Positions 44,960-56,418 of a stretch of DNA of 64,000 nucleotides are shown here, piece by piece. Both the position numbers and the translations under genes were made by a program. The stretch is from positions 1 through 64,000 of the forward strand of contig JAPQWV010000487.1 in the NCBI GenBank assembly GCA_027422505.1, written 5' to 3'. Source of the stretch: Craterostigma plantagineum (Eukaryota > Streptophyta > Magnoliopsida > Lamiales > Linderniaceae). Numbering within the stretch: position 1 is the first letter of the stretch; each line of letters starts with the position of its first letter. Under the pieces are notes generated by a model. That model was not told the DNA's origin. It did not search any database and worked only from the letters and a program-made list of their open reading frames with translations.

Positions 44960-47184
44960 ATGAGCAACCCTACGACTCCAACCTCCCGTCGTTTGATCCC
45001 AGTTTCAAACCCAGATCCCACGAGATCGCCATCTTCTTCTTCTTCTTCTTCACTTTTTGCTTCCTTTCTCGACGCCATGGAAGCCCTGAATAATTACCCT
45101 GACTTGGATATTTTTTGCCCCCCTCAGTGTATAGGGTACTGGAGCAAGAAGACCTATCTTCGAGCTCTATCTGACTGGACCTCTCAAATGGAAGGATTTC
45201 GCGCAAAGGCCAAACTGCCCTGGCATGAAGTGAACGTGTCCTCTCTTCGAGCCTCTCATATCCCCGTCATCATTGATCGGGCCGGCCTGAGTCCTGATTT
45301 TGAGGTCCGAATTCCCGGGCCTCGGGAGGTGGTCAGTGGTCCTCCCGAGGGCTTCCGCACATACTTCTTAGACCAACTAGATATGGGTCTTCGCCTCCCT
45401 CTCGCTCCTTTTATAGCCGAACTTTGTAATCATTACCAGATCTCCCCGAGCCAATTGACCCCCAATTCTTACAGCCTCTTGCTTCCTTAGCTATCCTTAT
45501 CGAGCATTTTCAAATTCCCTGTCTCTTCCTCTTCTCCTATCTTTCCTGAAGATAAATCAAAAGGAGCCTGGAAAATTCTTTTTCTCCTCCACGGCCCCAA
45601 GAATTTCTTCTTGGGAATCCTTCCTCTCACAAGGGATGGATGAAGAAATTCTTTTATGTACGATCTCCCGAAGGGTGTCCCGAGAACGATACCACCAGTA
45701 CTTGGCCTAAAACCATATCCATATCTACTCCTCTCCCTACCCCCTCTAATTCGGAAGTCAAGAGGTTCTTAGAGATCCTCGGGGAGCGGAGTTTCAGCGC
45801 TCCGAGCTCGTCAAGGATGATCTTCTTTGCCACTTTGGCTATTGCTCCAAGGGCTTAGTGGTAGATGACTTAGGTATACTTTCTCATTCTCCCTCTGTCT
45901 TTTCCGGCTTATATCCCTAACAAGCTTTTTCGTTTTTTTTTCTTATCGGACTCGCGCATGGATCTCGCCGACCTACTCAAGATTTCCCGTGAAATGAAAG
46001 AGGGTGGTGCATCCCAGGCGGCTCCCCCAGCCTCAGTCACTCGGGCTCTCAACAAAGGCAAAGCCAAGGCCCCTGCCAGCTCCTCAGGCTTACCTAAGAC
46101 GGCTCCCAAAAGGAAGGCTCCTGCTACCTCTAGCAACCCCTCGGGCAAAAAGGCCAAGGCCAGCTCCCAGGCAAGTGCGGGCGTCGGTGAAGACTCTCCC
46201 AATCCCCTCCTGCCGACTCCGTCGAACAGCCTGACTGTTTCCATCGCCCTCGGGGGGCGCAGTGTGTGGAGTATATGAGGGGTTTCCGCTCTGAGGCCAA
46301 CCGTTCTCACTTGTCGGGACTACAACCCCGAGAGTTCTTTCCGCTCTTCGCCCAACACTTAGGCCAGGTATGAGCCCCCTATTCTTCGCGGCTCCCTTCA
46401 TTCTTCGGCATGTTTCTTCTTATTTTCCTCATTTCTCTCATTCCTTCATATGCCAGGGCTTTTCTTGTGCCGCCGAGGCCTTAGAAAGGATGCTCTTCAT
46501 GCACGAAGATTGCATCGAACTGACCCAATCTGAGGCGAAGTTGAAGGACGAGGTAACTCGACTCCAAGAGGAGCTCAAACGGAAGGAGGAGGAATTGAAG
46601 AAGGTGTCCAAGGAGGCTCGCACGGGATCGGAGAAGGTGAGGAAGGACTTGCTCAAAGAGAGAGCGGCTCGGGAGGAGCGGAGAACAACTTCCGCGAATT
46701 GGAGGAGAGCATCGCTCGGGACTATTTGGCCCGGTCTTCCTACGGGAGGCAAGTGGTAGAATACTTCCAGCACGGCTTCTGGGGATGTGTTCATCAACTT
46801 CGGGTGGCTGGCATCGGCTACAAATAGAAGCTCGACTGGCTAGATGTCGATCGGGCTCTTGCCTAGTGTCCCCCAGGGGGGTATCCACCCGACCCCATAG
46901 CTCGTGGAAATTCCGAGAACGTCGCTCTGGAGGAGATGGTCTCCACTCCTTCGAGTGAGGAGAATGAGGACGTTTCCGAGCCTCCCGAAAAGATCTCAGA
47001 ACTCCCTCCCGAGGACCCTTTACCTGCCCCCGAGCAAGTTATCCCGAGTGAAACGTCTGGGGAGGCTCCTAAGGTTGCCTCACAAGAGGAAGAGCATATT
47101 GCCTCAGTGGTCGGGTCAGTGGTGGCTGAAATTGAAGCGGGCGTCGGGGATTCAACTCAGGCCGGATCGGCCGCCCCACCCTAA
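44960..47184 (+). pseudogene. W antisense gene 1 (aORF, putative gypsy-type transposon family), interrupted
   Basis: Strand is opposite to gag-pol. The first part (ATG 44960, stop 45490) has a Ser-rich start, then FRTYFLDQLDMGLRLPLAPF and IAELCNHYQISPSQLTPNSY, which I recognise as the Pfam 'putative gypsy type transposon' (Transposase_28-like) domain. Later parts in shifted frames are FFLGIPSSHKGW with MKKFFYVRSPEG (45600-45860), a Lys/Ala/Ser-rich basic stretch (45958-46278), a coiled coil LKDEVTRLQEELKRKEEELK (46440-46700) and an acidic Pro/Glu tail (46936-47184). CTCCCAG- and TTTCCAG-like acceptors could mean introns rather than damage for some breaks. Its role is unknown; Grande and Retand carry such ORFs. 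Confidence 0.7.
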
Positions 47185-47649
47185 AAATGTCTACTTGCGT
47201 TGATCAACCCACTTCCCTTTGTCTTTTTCTTTTATGAACTATATGTCTTTTTTCCTTTTGCCTATGTATTTCCTTGTTCTGACTCTGTAACAACGTATTT
47301 AGTAATTTTCTTCGGCGTATCATAATGGTTCTCTTCGCACGCATCTTCTCCTCGCGCGCCTACGTCTTCCCTTTTTTCGTGAATTACCTAACATTATGAA
47401 GCAAAATTATCACGTGCCTCCGAATTTCCTTAGCCACGGTACTTCGTCGGGCCTGTTCCATCGTTATCGGGCCGTGTCTCCCACGTATCTGTGCCCGATT
47501 GCCTGTTCAACATTCCCCTTTATCCGGGTCCTCCATGGGCCGTTACCCAACGGTCCTCCTATCCTTAATCCTCATATTCTTCAGTTTAAATTTTGAACTT
47601 TAAATTCCCCAAAATCCGAACCCCTTAACAGTCCGACTTTTCCGGGTTT

Positions 47650-48569
47650 ACCCCCTTATAAAAGCGGCACATGTTACCTGGGTATTATTGAATTTACTTT
47701 CCCCAGGTTGCTTCGCCTACCTCACTTGGTACTTCACACTCCCTTTCCTTTCTAAGCTCGCAACACATCTGCTTTCCCTTATCCTCTGAGCTTTGCATAT
47801 CCTTGCTTAGTTTGCTGCTGACTCCCAGAATGACGCCTCTTCAGCCTAGGAGCCATCTCAACCAGAGTCCCCCCCTCCCGCCCTCTTTGGGATCTATGGG
47901 AGGAGGCAACAGGTTTCCCTTCAAACGCGGACGCGGACTTTCCGCGCCGGGAAGGCCAAGTCGTCATAGCCCCCTTCCCACAGGGAGCGTCTTCCTTGGG
48001 GGGATCTCGCCCCACCCCTCGTTTCCTTTTGGAGGCCGACGGTGCTTCCTCTCGTCAATTCATGGAGAAATTCTTGGAGCCCGACGAGAAGCGGCGTCTG
48101 GTGAAGCTCCCGGATTCCAGCTTTTGGGATTGGTGGGCTTTAAGTGAGAGTCGGGTCAGTGATGCCGACCTTTGCCGATTAATTCACCTCTTTCTTTATC
48201 CTTTTCCTGACTTTTCTTCCTCAGTCTTATTCACTTTCTTGCGAGGGACTTCGGCGTTATACCCAACAGCGCGCCCTACTTCAATATTATGAAGAGGCTT
48301 GTGCCCGATTAACCACTTTCTTGGGCGAGAAAGATCGGCAAATAGCCGAGCTTAAGGAGTCGTTAGCTGATTCATATGCTGAGAACCAAGGCATCTTCTC
48401 AGGGGCTCCAGGAAGAAACGCTCGGGCTCGCCTTCCACCACGTAACTTCTCCCTAACAGGCGGGATCTCGACGTCCGGACGTAGGAGGGTCCCTCATGAT
48501 AATGAGACCCTCCCTTCCTCGAGGATTCGCCACCGTGGGACGCCCTATGCCCGGGAGATGAGACGATAG
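47650..48569 (+). CDS. W antisense gene 2, probably spliced, unknown function
   Basis: A TATA-like TTATAAAAG at 47655-47663 precedes a frame from about 47880. It reads SRPTPRFLLEADGASSRQFM, then EKFLEPDEKRRLVKLPDSSF and WDWWALSESR. A donor-like GTCAGTGATG at about 48153 and acceptor TTCCTCAG near 48221 would join it to SYSLSCEGLRRYTQQRALLQ and YYEEACARLTTFLGEKDRQ, then IAELKESLADSYAENQ (a short coiled coil), stop at 48569. I do not recognise the family. The W-rich acidic N-terminus plus coiled coil suggests a small protein-binding factor, but that is inference. Exon limits are approximate. Confidence 0.4.
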
Positions 48570-48828
48570 ACGTCCTTCTATTTTTATTATTATTTTTCTT
48601 CTATGTTATCTCTTGTGTATTTTTCCGTATTCGTGTTCGGTACTGTTACTTTTATTATTAAGTATCCTTGCGGTATCCTCGTGTGAGTTTGCCTCGACAC
48701 CAACCAATGATCGCCTCCTCTTCGACGATTTTATTCTTTGTGATCACACTCCTTCTCGTTGATTTCATGAGCTTTATCTGTTCTCCCGAGTGGTCAGGCC
48801 CTACTCCGGGACCTTCCCTCATGTTCAT

Positions 48829-49539
48829 TTGGCGATTTTCCTCATCCCTCTGGGTGATCGTGCCTCCTCCGAGGGCTTTTCTTCAATTCTTGCTCGGCGA
48901 TTTTATTCACCCTTTCGGGCGATCGTGCCTCCTCCGACGGCTTTACATCAATTCTTGCTCGGCGATTTTATTCACCCTTTCGGGCGATCGTGCCTCATCT
49001 GAGGCTTTTCTTCAATTTCGTTCGGCGATTTTATTCACCCTTTCGGGCGATCGTGCCTCATCCGAGGACTTTTCTTCAATTTCGTTCGGCGATTTTATTC
49101 ACCCTTTCGGGCGATCGTGCCTCATCCGAGGACTTTTCTTCAATTTCGTTCGGCGATTTTATTCACCCTTTCTGGCGATCGTGCCTCATCCGAGGACTTT
49201 TCTTCAATTTCGTTCGGCGATTTTATTCACCCTTTCGGGCGATCGTGCCTCATCCGAGGACTTTTCTTCAATTTCGTTCGGCGATTTCATTCACCCTTTC
49301 GGGCGATCGTGCCTCATCCGAGGACTTTTCTTCAATTTCGTTCGGCGATTTTATTCACCCTTTCGGGCGATCGTGCCTCATCCGAGGACTTTTCTTCAAT
49401 TTCGTTCGGCGATTTCATTCACCCTTTCGGGCGATCGTGCCTCATCCGAGGACTTTTCTTCAATTTCGTTCGGCGATTTTATTCACCCTTTCGGGCGATC
49501 GTGCCTCATCCGAGGACTTTTCTTCAATTTCGTTCTCTT
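48829..49539 (+). repeat. 64-bp tandem repeat, about 11 units
   Basis: The unit starts TTCGGCGATTTTATTCACCC, then TTTCGGGCGATCGTGCCTCA, then a TCCGAGGACTTTTCTTCAAT tract. Eight units from 49021 are exactly 64 bp apart and nearly identical; earlier units are 63-65 bp and more diverged. It lies between integrase and the antisense genes, the 3' UTR of W, the region where Tat elements are known to carry variable tandem repeats. Confidence 0.9.
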
Positions 49540-49685
49540 TCGGACATATATAACTTCATTAAAAACATGAATGTTCGGGAATAACGACAAACAAACTGCA
49601 TTACTGAGACTCCTTAACTAAGAAAATATATAAAGCATAGATATGTAAGCAACTTAAAGCAATATGGTGCGGTCCCGGGGGCATC

Positions 49686-52600
49686 TCACGGGTAATACTT
49701 CTTCAAATGTCGAGCGTTGTGCGGCCTTTCCAACTTCTTCCCCTCCAAGTCTTCCAGGTAGTAAGCGGCTTCTCCAGCCTTCTTAATCACCTTATACGGT
49801 CCTTCGTATTTTGGATCTAGCTTCCCACGCTCCCCTTTGTGTTGTACTTCCTTCATGACGAGCTCTCCTTCCTCAAACCTTCTTAGACACACTCTTCGAT
49901 TATAGGCCCGAGTAATCCTCCGCTGATAGGCGGCCATCCGGAGCGCGGCATTCTGCCTTCCTTCTTCTATCAGGTCCAACTCATCTGCCCGGATTTGGTC
50001 ATTCTCATCCGAATATCCCACCACTCGAGCGCTTCCTTGGCCTATTTCCACGGGAAGTACTGCTTCGCTCCCATACACCAAACTAAAAGGAGTTTCCTTC
50101 GTCCCGGCCCGAGGAGTGGTCCTATAAGACCAAAGCACACTCTGCAACTCGTTAAACCAGGCCCTTTTCAACCCATCGAGCCGTACCTTCAATGCCTGGA
50201 CGATCGTTCGGTTAGTTACCTCTACCTGGCCATTGCTTTGGGGATAGGCCACCGAGGTGAATATTTGCTCGATTCCATACCCCTCACACCATTCCTTTAG
50301 CTTGCGTCCGCTGAACTGCCTTCCGTTATCGCTTACCAACCTCCTCGGGATCCCGAACCGGCATAAGATATTCTTCCATAGGAAAGCGATCACCGCTGCT
50401 TCAGTAATCCTTGCTAAGGTCTCGGCCTCCACCCATTTAGAGAAATAGTCAATCGCAACCAGGAGGAACCTCTTCTGTGAGGCATTACCTTCAAACGGCC
50501 CGACTATGTCTAGGCCCCACTGATCGAATGGGCAGGCTGATACCACAGCCTTCATCATTTCCGCCGGTGCCCTTTGTAAGTTTGCGTGCTTCTGGCACCT
50601 GAGACAGCTTCGGACTACCCTAACGGAGTCTGCCCTCATAGTAGGCCAAAAGAAGCCCGCAAGCATCGCTTTTCTGGCCAAAGCTCTCCCCCCAATGTGA
50701 CTCCCGCAACTTCCTTCATGGATGTCTGTCATGGCCTCCTCGACTTCTTCCTTTGATAAGCACCTCAACAAAGGGCCCGAGTAGGACCTCTTGTATAGGA
50801 TCCCATCTATAATGGTGAAACGGCCAGATCTCTTCTGTATGACCCTAGCTTGAATCTTATCCTCGGGCAAGATCTGTCTCTCGAGATAACGATAAATGTC
50901 GTGCCGTCAATCCTCAGGTTCCGGCTCCTTTGCCTCCTCGATCTGATGGATCTGGGGTGCTCTTTCCACCTTGACCCCTCCTTCGGGCACATTCAATGCA
51001 CTGGCCCATTTAGCGATTCTATCCGCCTTTTCGTTTTCTTTCCTGTTGATGAGTTCCACCTTAACCTCTTCAAACTTCTCCTTTAGCTTCTCGAAAGACC
51101 TCGCATACTCTGCCAATCTGTCTTCCTTGATTGCGAAATTTCCTCCCGTTTGTTGAACCACCAGCTGTGAATCCGAATATATGGTCACTCGGGTTACGCC
51201 CATCCTTATCGCCGTCCTCATCCCGAGCAAGAGAGCTTCATATTCGACCTCATTGTTGGAGGCTCGAAAGTCCAATCTTATCCCCAAGCTAGTCTCCTCG
51301 CCCCAGGGTGAAATGATCACTAGCCCAACACCGTTACCGTACTGACAGGATGAACCATCAACATAGATCTTCCACATCTCGGTTGGTTCTTCTTCCGCCA
51401 TCTCGACGATGAAATCGGCCAGGGCCTGAGCTTTGATGGAAACTCGGGGTCGAAACTGAATGTCGTATTCCCCCAACTCGGTTACCCATTTGATCGATCT
51501 TCCCGAGATGTCTGGACGGGTCACAATGGTCCCCAGTGGGCTATTGGTCATAACCACGATCGGATGGGATAAGAAGTAAGGCCTCAACCTCCTGGCCGTG
51601 ATCACCAAGGCCAAGAACAATTTTTCTTGAGCTGTGTACCGAACTTTCGCGCCCTTCAGGAGATGACTGACAAAGTAGACCGGCTTCTGCGCCTTTTCCT
51701 CTTCTCGAACCATCACAGAGCTGACGGCTCGGGGGGTGGTCGAGAGATAGACGAGAAGTTCTTCCCCGGGTGTTGGCTTGTTTAATATTGGTAGCTCCTT
51801 CAAGTATTCCTTCAACTCCTGAAAAGCCTTCTCGCACTCGGGCGTCCATTCGAAATTCTTGACCTTTCTCAACACTTTGAAGAATGGCATACTTCTTTCT
51901 GCTGACCTGGAAATAAACCGGATAGGGCCGTGACCCTCCCTGTCAACCTCTGGACCTCGTTGAGATTTTTCGGGGAGGCCATGTCTGCGATGGCTTTTAC
52001 CTTGTCGGGGTTGGCCTCGATGCCCAAGCGGGTGACCATGTACCCTAGGAATTTTCCCGAGTGCACCCCGAATGTGCACTTGGCAGGGTTTAACTTCAAG
52101 CCATACCTTCGAGCCGTAAAGAAAGTCTCGCGGAGGTCCCCGGAGAAGCTATCTGCTGTTCTGGACTTGATCAGGATATCATCCACATAAACTTCTACGT
52201 TTCGTCCAATCTGTGCCTCGAAAACCCGATCCATTAGCCTTTGATAGGTGGCTCCTGCGTTCTTCAGCCCGAATGGCATGACTACGTAGCAAAAGGTCCC
52301 TTCTGAAGTGATAAAGCTGACTTTAGGTTGGTCTTCCTCGGCTAATCCAATCTGATGATAGCCTTGGAAAGCATCTAAGAAGCATAAGAGCTCGTTTGAT
52401 AGCAATCCTTCGGGCATGCTTTATTCAGGTCTCGGAAGTCGACGCACATGCGCCATTTCCCCGCCGACTTAGGGACCAGCACCACGTTTGATAGCCAGGT
52501 CGGGAACTGTATTTCCCGAATATACCCTGCCTTCAAGAGGTCTCCCACATGTTCCTTAACTATCGCATCCTTTTGCGCTCCGAGATGTCTCTTTTTCTGG

Positions 52601-53415
52601 AAGAGCGGTCTGACCACGGGGGATATATTCAGCCGGTGCTCCATTATATTCCTTGGTATGACGGTGAGTTCGTTCGCCGACCAGGCAAACACATCTTCAT
52701 TCTTTCTCAACTGCCGGATGAGGTCAGCCTTCAGCTCGGGGAGCAGGTCTCGGGCAATCTTGACCGTTCCTGATGGGGGTCTGATCACAACTTCCTCCAT
52801 TTCGCCCTCGGTTCCTACTTCTTGAAGGGCATGTATGGAGTAGAGGGCTCCTCGGCTTCTGGGATGGCCTTCTCGGCGGCTTTTCAACGACTTCAACTCG
52901 ATCCTTACCTCTTCCACATAGCATTTACGCGCTATCTTCCGATCCCCTAGCACTTCTCCAACTCTGTCTCCCACTGGAAACTTCATTTTCTGATGTAGAG
53001 CTGAGGCGATTGCCGCAAAAGAACTAAGTGCTGGACGCCCCAGTATGGCATTATAAGAGGAAGACATGTCGACAACTAGGAAAGGGGCAATCCGGGTCTT
53101 CTTCAATTTCCTCGAGCCCAGGGTCAAAGGTAGTTGGATCAGTCCTATTGCTTCGATAGCATGACCTGTGAACCCAAATAATGCCGTTTCCACCGGGTCC
53201 ATCCGATACTTTCCCAATTCCATCTGGTCTATAGTTTCTTTGAAGATAATGTTCACTGAGCTCCCATTGTCGACAAAGACACGACCTACGTCATGATTTG
53301 CTATTTCGGCCCGAATGACTAGGGCGTCCTCATGCGCGTCGTCTCCTCCATGAAAGTCCTCGGGCCCAAAGGAAATGGTAGGTCCCGATCGCCTTTGTAT
53401 TGATGTCACTCCCAT
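49686..53415 (-). pseudogene. W pol polyprotein (PR-RT-RNH-aRNH-INT), three lesions
   Basis: Minus strand, ATG at 53415 overlapping the gag stop. Protease VDNGSSVNII; RT start WRMCVDFRDLNKACPKDCY; RT core GLKNAGATYQRLMD and VYVDDILIKS (52417-51869). First RNase H is around FEWTPECEKAFQ to VTELGEYDIQFRPR. The second, archaeal-type RNase H is IYVDGSSCQYGNGVG, NNEVEYEALLLGM, SDSQLVVQQ. Integrase zinc region HEGSCGSH...CLRCQKH; core WGLDIVGPF, SDNGRQFS, PQSNGQVEVTNR; stop at 49686. Lesions: a deletion of roughly 40 bp with frame loss near 52400 in RT, a one-base loss near 51922, and a TGA at 50907-50909 where the family has tryptophan. All other catalytic residues I can check are present. Confidence 0.9.
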
Positions 53416-55031
53416 TCGAGTTTCCTTACCTCTGCTTTTCTGGCTCTGTTTGAATCCCCGATCGCGGGTCCTCCAGATATCATATTGATCCTGCGTGGGG
53501 GTAAAGGTGGCCCGGCAGGCTCTCGGGGGCGTTCCGGGGTCCGTCGGTCATTTCTTCGTTCTGGATTGGTTCTACCCCCTGACCGTTGGTCGAATGGCCT
53601 CCGCTCGGGAGAAACACGAAACTTACCCCACGGTCGATCATTTGCATATGCTTGATTCTTCCATGGTCTCTGTTCATATTCTCTTCTAAAGTATTTTCGC
53701 GGGGCGCTTGCTTCTCCGCCCACGACCAACTCGGCCCGGGCCTCAGGGTTGGCTGCGATGATTCTTTCGAGCTCGTCATTAAGGTGAAAGCAGGTCTCCG
53801 TCGTGTGGCCGTACTCCCGATGAAACTCACAGTATGATTTTGAAACGGGATTCCTGGGTCCTTCTTTACTTCTGGCCGGCCTTCTAATGGAGTATTTTTC
53901 CTCGCAAATTTCCAATGCCCGAGCTTTACTCATCCTCCACTGAATATCACTCGGTCGGGATCTCCCTGGAACCTCCCCTCGCGAATTTTCTTCCTTTGAT
54001 TCGAGCGGACGGGCCAGTTCTCGTGCGACCTCCACTGTCCCGATCGCTCTCTTCTTATCCCCTTTTTTGAAGTTGTGCGCCTCTTCCACCCTTACGTACT
54101 TTTCCACCCTGACTATCAGGTCTTCCACAGTGGTCGGGTACTTTTTCACCAACGACCGGTAGAGGTCTCCTTCTTTCAACCCGTTGTGGAAGGCTCCGAT
54201 CAACAGGTCTGGAGTTGCAGTCGGGACTTCCATCATAGTTCGATTGAATCGCTTTAGGTAGTCTCGAAGGCTCTCCTGATCTCCCTGCTTCATGTTCAGC
54301 AAGTTTACAGCTGAGAAAGGTCTCCTGCGGCTGCTCGAGAATTGTCTTAAAAAGGCCCGAGTGAAGTCCTCAAAGCTATGAATCTCTCCTGCGGGCAGCA
54401 TGGTGAACCATTGTTGGGCTCCCTTCGCGAAGGTGGTAGCGAACACTCGGCATTTGATGGCGTCTCCTAATTGGTATAACGCAGCATTTCCATCGAAACT
54501 GGCCAGGTGATCTTCGGGGGGCCCCGACCCGTCATAACGGTTCATGTCTGGAAACCTGAAGTTATTCGGTAAAGGGGCCCGAAGGATCTCCTCTGAGAAG
54601 GGAGAGCCCCGTTTAATCGGGAGGGGCACTTGCGGATTGGCCAGTTCCTTCAGCCTCTGAATTTCTTCCTTCATCCGTTCCCATTCCGCAATCTGTCTTT
54701 CCTCCAGGGCTTTCTTTTTCTCGGCTCGCAGGGCGTTGATTTCCGCCCTCAATGTTTTTTCCTCTGTTTCCTTTTCTTGCTCCTCGACCCGAACACGCTC
54801 TTCGTTACGGCGTAACCGTTCCGCTTCCTCTTCTTCCGCCTCCTGTCGTGGCGGCGATTGTGTGCGAGTTTTCCGCGTTCGCTCCGCTCTTAGCATTTCC
54901 ACTTCTGCTCTCAACCTTCCCAGTTCAGTTTGATCGTCGTTACGTGTCTCTTATTGATCCTCCTCTGTCCAGTCGGCTACTAGTACCTCTTCCATCGGCG
55001 GTGGTTGAATGTCGTTTGCGGCGTCCACCAT
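53406..55031 (-). pseudogene. W gag with one premature stop
   Basis: The ATG at 55031 lies 19 bases inside the primer site. The frame is open to a stop at 53406 except for one TAA at 54951-54953 (codon 27). It has a long Glu/Arg/Lys-rich coiled coil (54914-54640), then the gypsy gag core: GSGPPEDHLASFDGNAALYQ, CRVFATTFAKGAQQWF, SFEDFTRAFLRQF, SLRDYLKRFNRTMMEV, AFHNGLKEGDLYRSLV. A Zn-knuckle-like CEFHREYGHTTETCF and an Arg/Pro-rich basic tail follow. Gag forms the capsid-like particle around element RNA. Translation might restart after codon 27, but no good ATG is seen before the core. Confidence 0.9.
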
Positions 55032-55049
55032 GTTACTAATATATCGTTT

Positions 55050-55067
55050 CCCACAGACGGCGCCAAT
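55050..55067 (-). other. W primer binding site
   Basis: The minus strand reads ATTGGCGCCGTCTGTGGG directly inside the LTR end CGCATCA. This is the usual Tat-lineage primer site. Confidence 0.8.
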
Positions 55068-55863
55068 TGATGCGGACCGCGTAAAACGACCTCCTGACTA
55101 CAGGTCTTGGAGCAGCTGTTCTTCCCTCACAACTTTCTTGGCGCGAATCTCTCGTTCTCCGTCAGCTACTTCCGTCGCACCTAACACTCAAACCTTGAAA
55201 ACACGTCAGAAGGGGGCCGGGATTGATGCCGGCGTATCCCCTCCGATGCTTAAGTCAGAAAGTGGATGAGGAATAGGTGTGTTGGCTCGTAAGTTAATTT
55301 TTCGTTATTGGAAAGCGTACCTGGATAATGAACCAACCATCACTATTTATACTAACCTTAGATCCTCTTTGCCTGGACCCATTCCTCATCCTGACCCGCC
55401 TTTCTCGCGAGCCTCACGAAAGCAACGTGGTCCTCCCACGATCCCACGTTCTTCCTTCCCACTCTTCCCTTTAACTGCCCTGATCGGGCATCTCCTAACA
55501 TCTCGGAGTCGTCCCCCGATCGGGTAGTATCTCGGAGTCGTCTCCCGATCAGGTCTTCTTCTTCGGGTTTCGGCGCAGGTCGGGTTCACCGTCTTCAGAG
55601 ACTTCTAGTCCCGTAACCGAGATTGCACCTCCGTTTCCCTCGGGCTAGTCCTGTCGGGCGTTCCTCCCTTCCTCAGAATCGTTCCCTATCTTCACCAGGT
55701 GATGCTTCATCGGGCTTCGCCCGAGGACGCATCTAGTCCTACCTCTCAAGCTTGCCCTCAAGCCCGTTTAAATCATCGATTCTGCCCCCTTCGTACCACC
55801 AATTCGCGGGCTATCTTACCGTTATTATTATTTTACCGTTAGCAAGGAATCCCGAGGGTAACA
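55068..55863 (-). repeat. W 5' LTR
   Basis: On the minus strand TGTTACCCTCGGG to CCGCATCA, 796 bp. A TATAAATAG at 55351-55343 (minus) is the probable promoter. CCCGATCGGG-type and CTCGGAGTCGT words recur within it (55490-55560). Confidence 0.85.
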
Positions 55864-56210
55864 CATACCCTTGAAAGCATGTTAAATATATCAAGCTCGA
55901 AAACTTCCCCATACCTTATTTCGAGAGCAAGATTTTCGGTTGTTATCCTTGAAGGTATTTCCGTTCTTTGAGTTTACGTTGATGCTTAATGTTTTTAAGT
56001 GTTATTATTAGATATATATGAAAACGTTGAAACTTGTACTTGATTGGACAAGTTGGTTATCTCTTTTCCTATGCCTTAAGCAACATGCTTGTTAAGGTTT
56101 ATCTTGAGGATTTGGGCTGAAATCACGTAACACATATGGCCCAACATTACAAATCTTTTGATTATTATTTTATTAAACATAGTCCACATTATAAGTCCTA
56201 ATGTTATTAC

Positions 56211-56259
<49 letters not shown>

Positions 56260-56418
56260 GTTTCTAATTAATTCTTTGGCCATATCTTGAAATATTTATG
56301 GACTAATTAAAATTTATATTATTACTTCGAAACTCAATTTCTTACGAAACTTCTTAATTCGCAATTATTATTTATCTAATTACATCAAAATCCCGTATTA
56401 AAATTTACGGGTATTACA
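55864..56418 (+). repeat. chromovirus-like LTR, right part
   Basis: Continues the LTR interrupted at 44281 and ends TTTACGGGTATTACA at 56418, inverse of the TGTAATACCC start usual in chromoviruses. The flanks (TAAAT at left of 42921, GGATA at right) do not match, so either the left end is misplaced or the site has rearranged. Confidence 0.45.
56210..56259 (+). repeat. (ATT)n microsatellite
   Basis: About 16 uninterrupted ATT units inside the right part of the chromovirus-like LTR. Confidence 0.95.

Larger units (their letters stand above)
44282..55863 (-). mobile_element. Tat-lineage Ty3/gypsy element W
   Basis: Minus-strand order: 5' LTR (55863-55068), primer site (55067-55050), gag, pol (protease, RT, RNase H, a second archaeal-type RNase H, integrase), a 64-bp tandem repeat, two genes on the opposite strand, a purine tract (44325-44313), and a 31-bp stub of the 3' LTR. 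The double RNase H, antisense ORF and 3' tandem repeat are together known from Tat elements such as Retand, Grande and Ogre. Coding damage is light, so insertion is fairly recent. It appears to have landed in the chromovirus-like LTR 42921-56418. Confidence 0.85.

Noticed and set aside
48668..49570. 300-codon plus-strand ORF
   Set aside because: It is the 64-bp tandem repeat read through. All three plus frames are open and the peptide is a rotating translation of the same unit, with no domain.
42921..56418. Chromovirus LTR with target duplication across element W
   Set aside because: The ends look right (TGTAACCC and GGGTATTACA) but the flanking five bases do not match, so I report the split LTR only at moderate confidence and claim no duplication.
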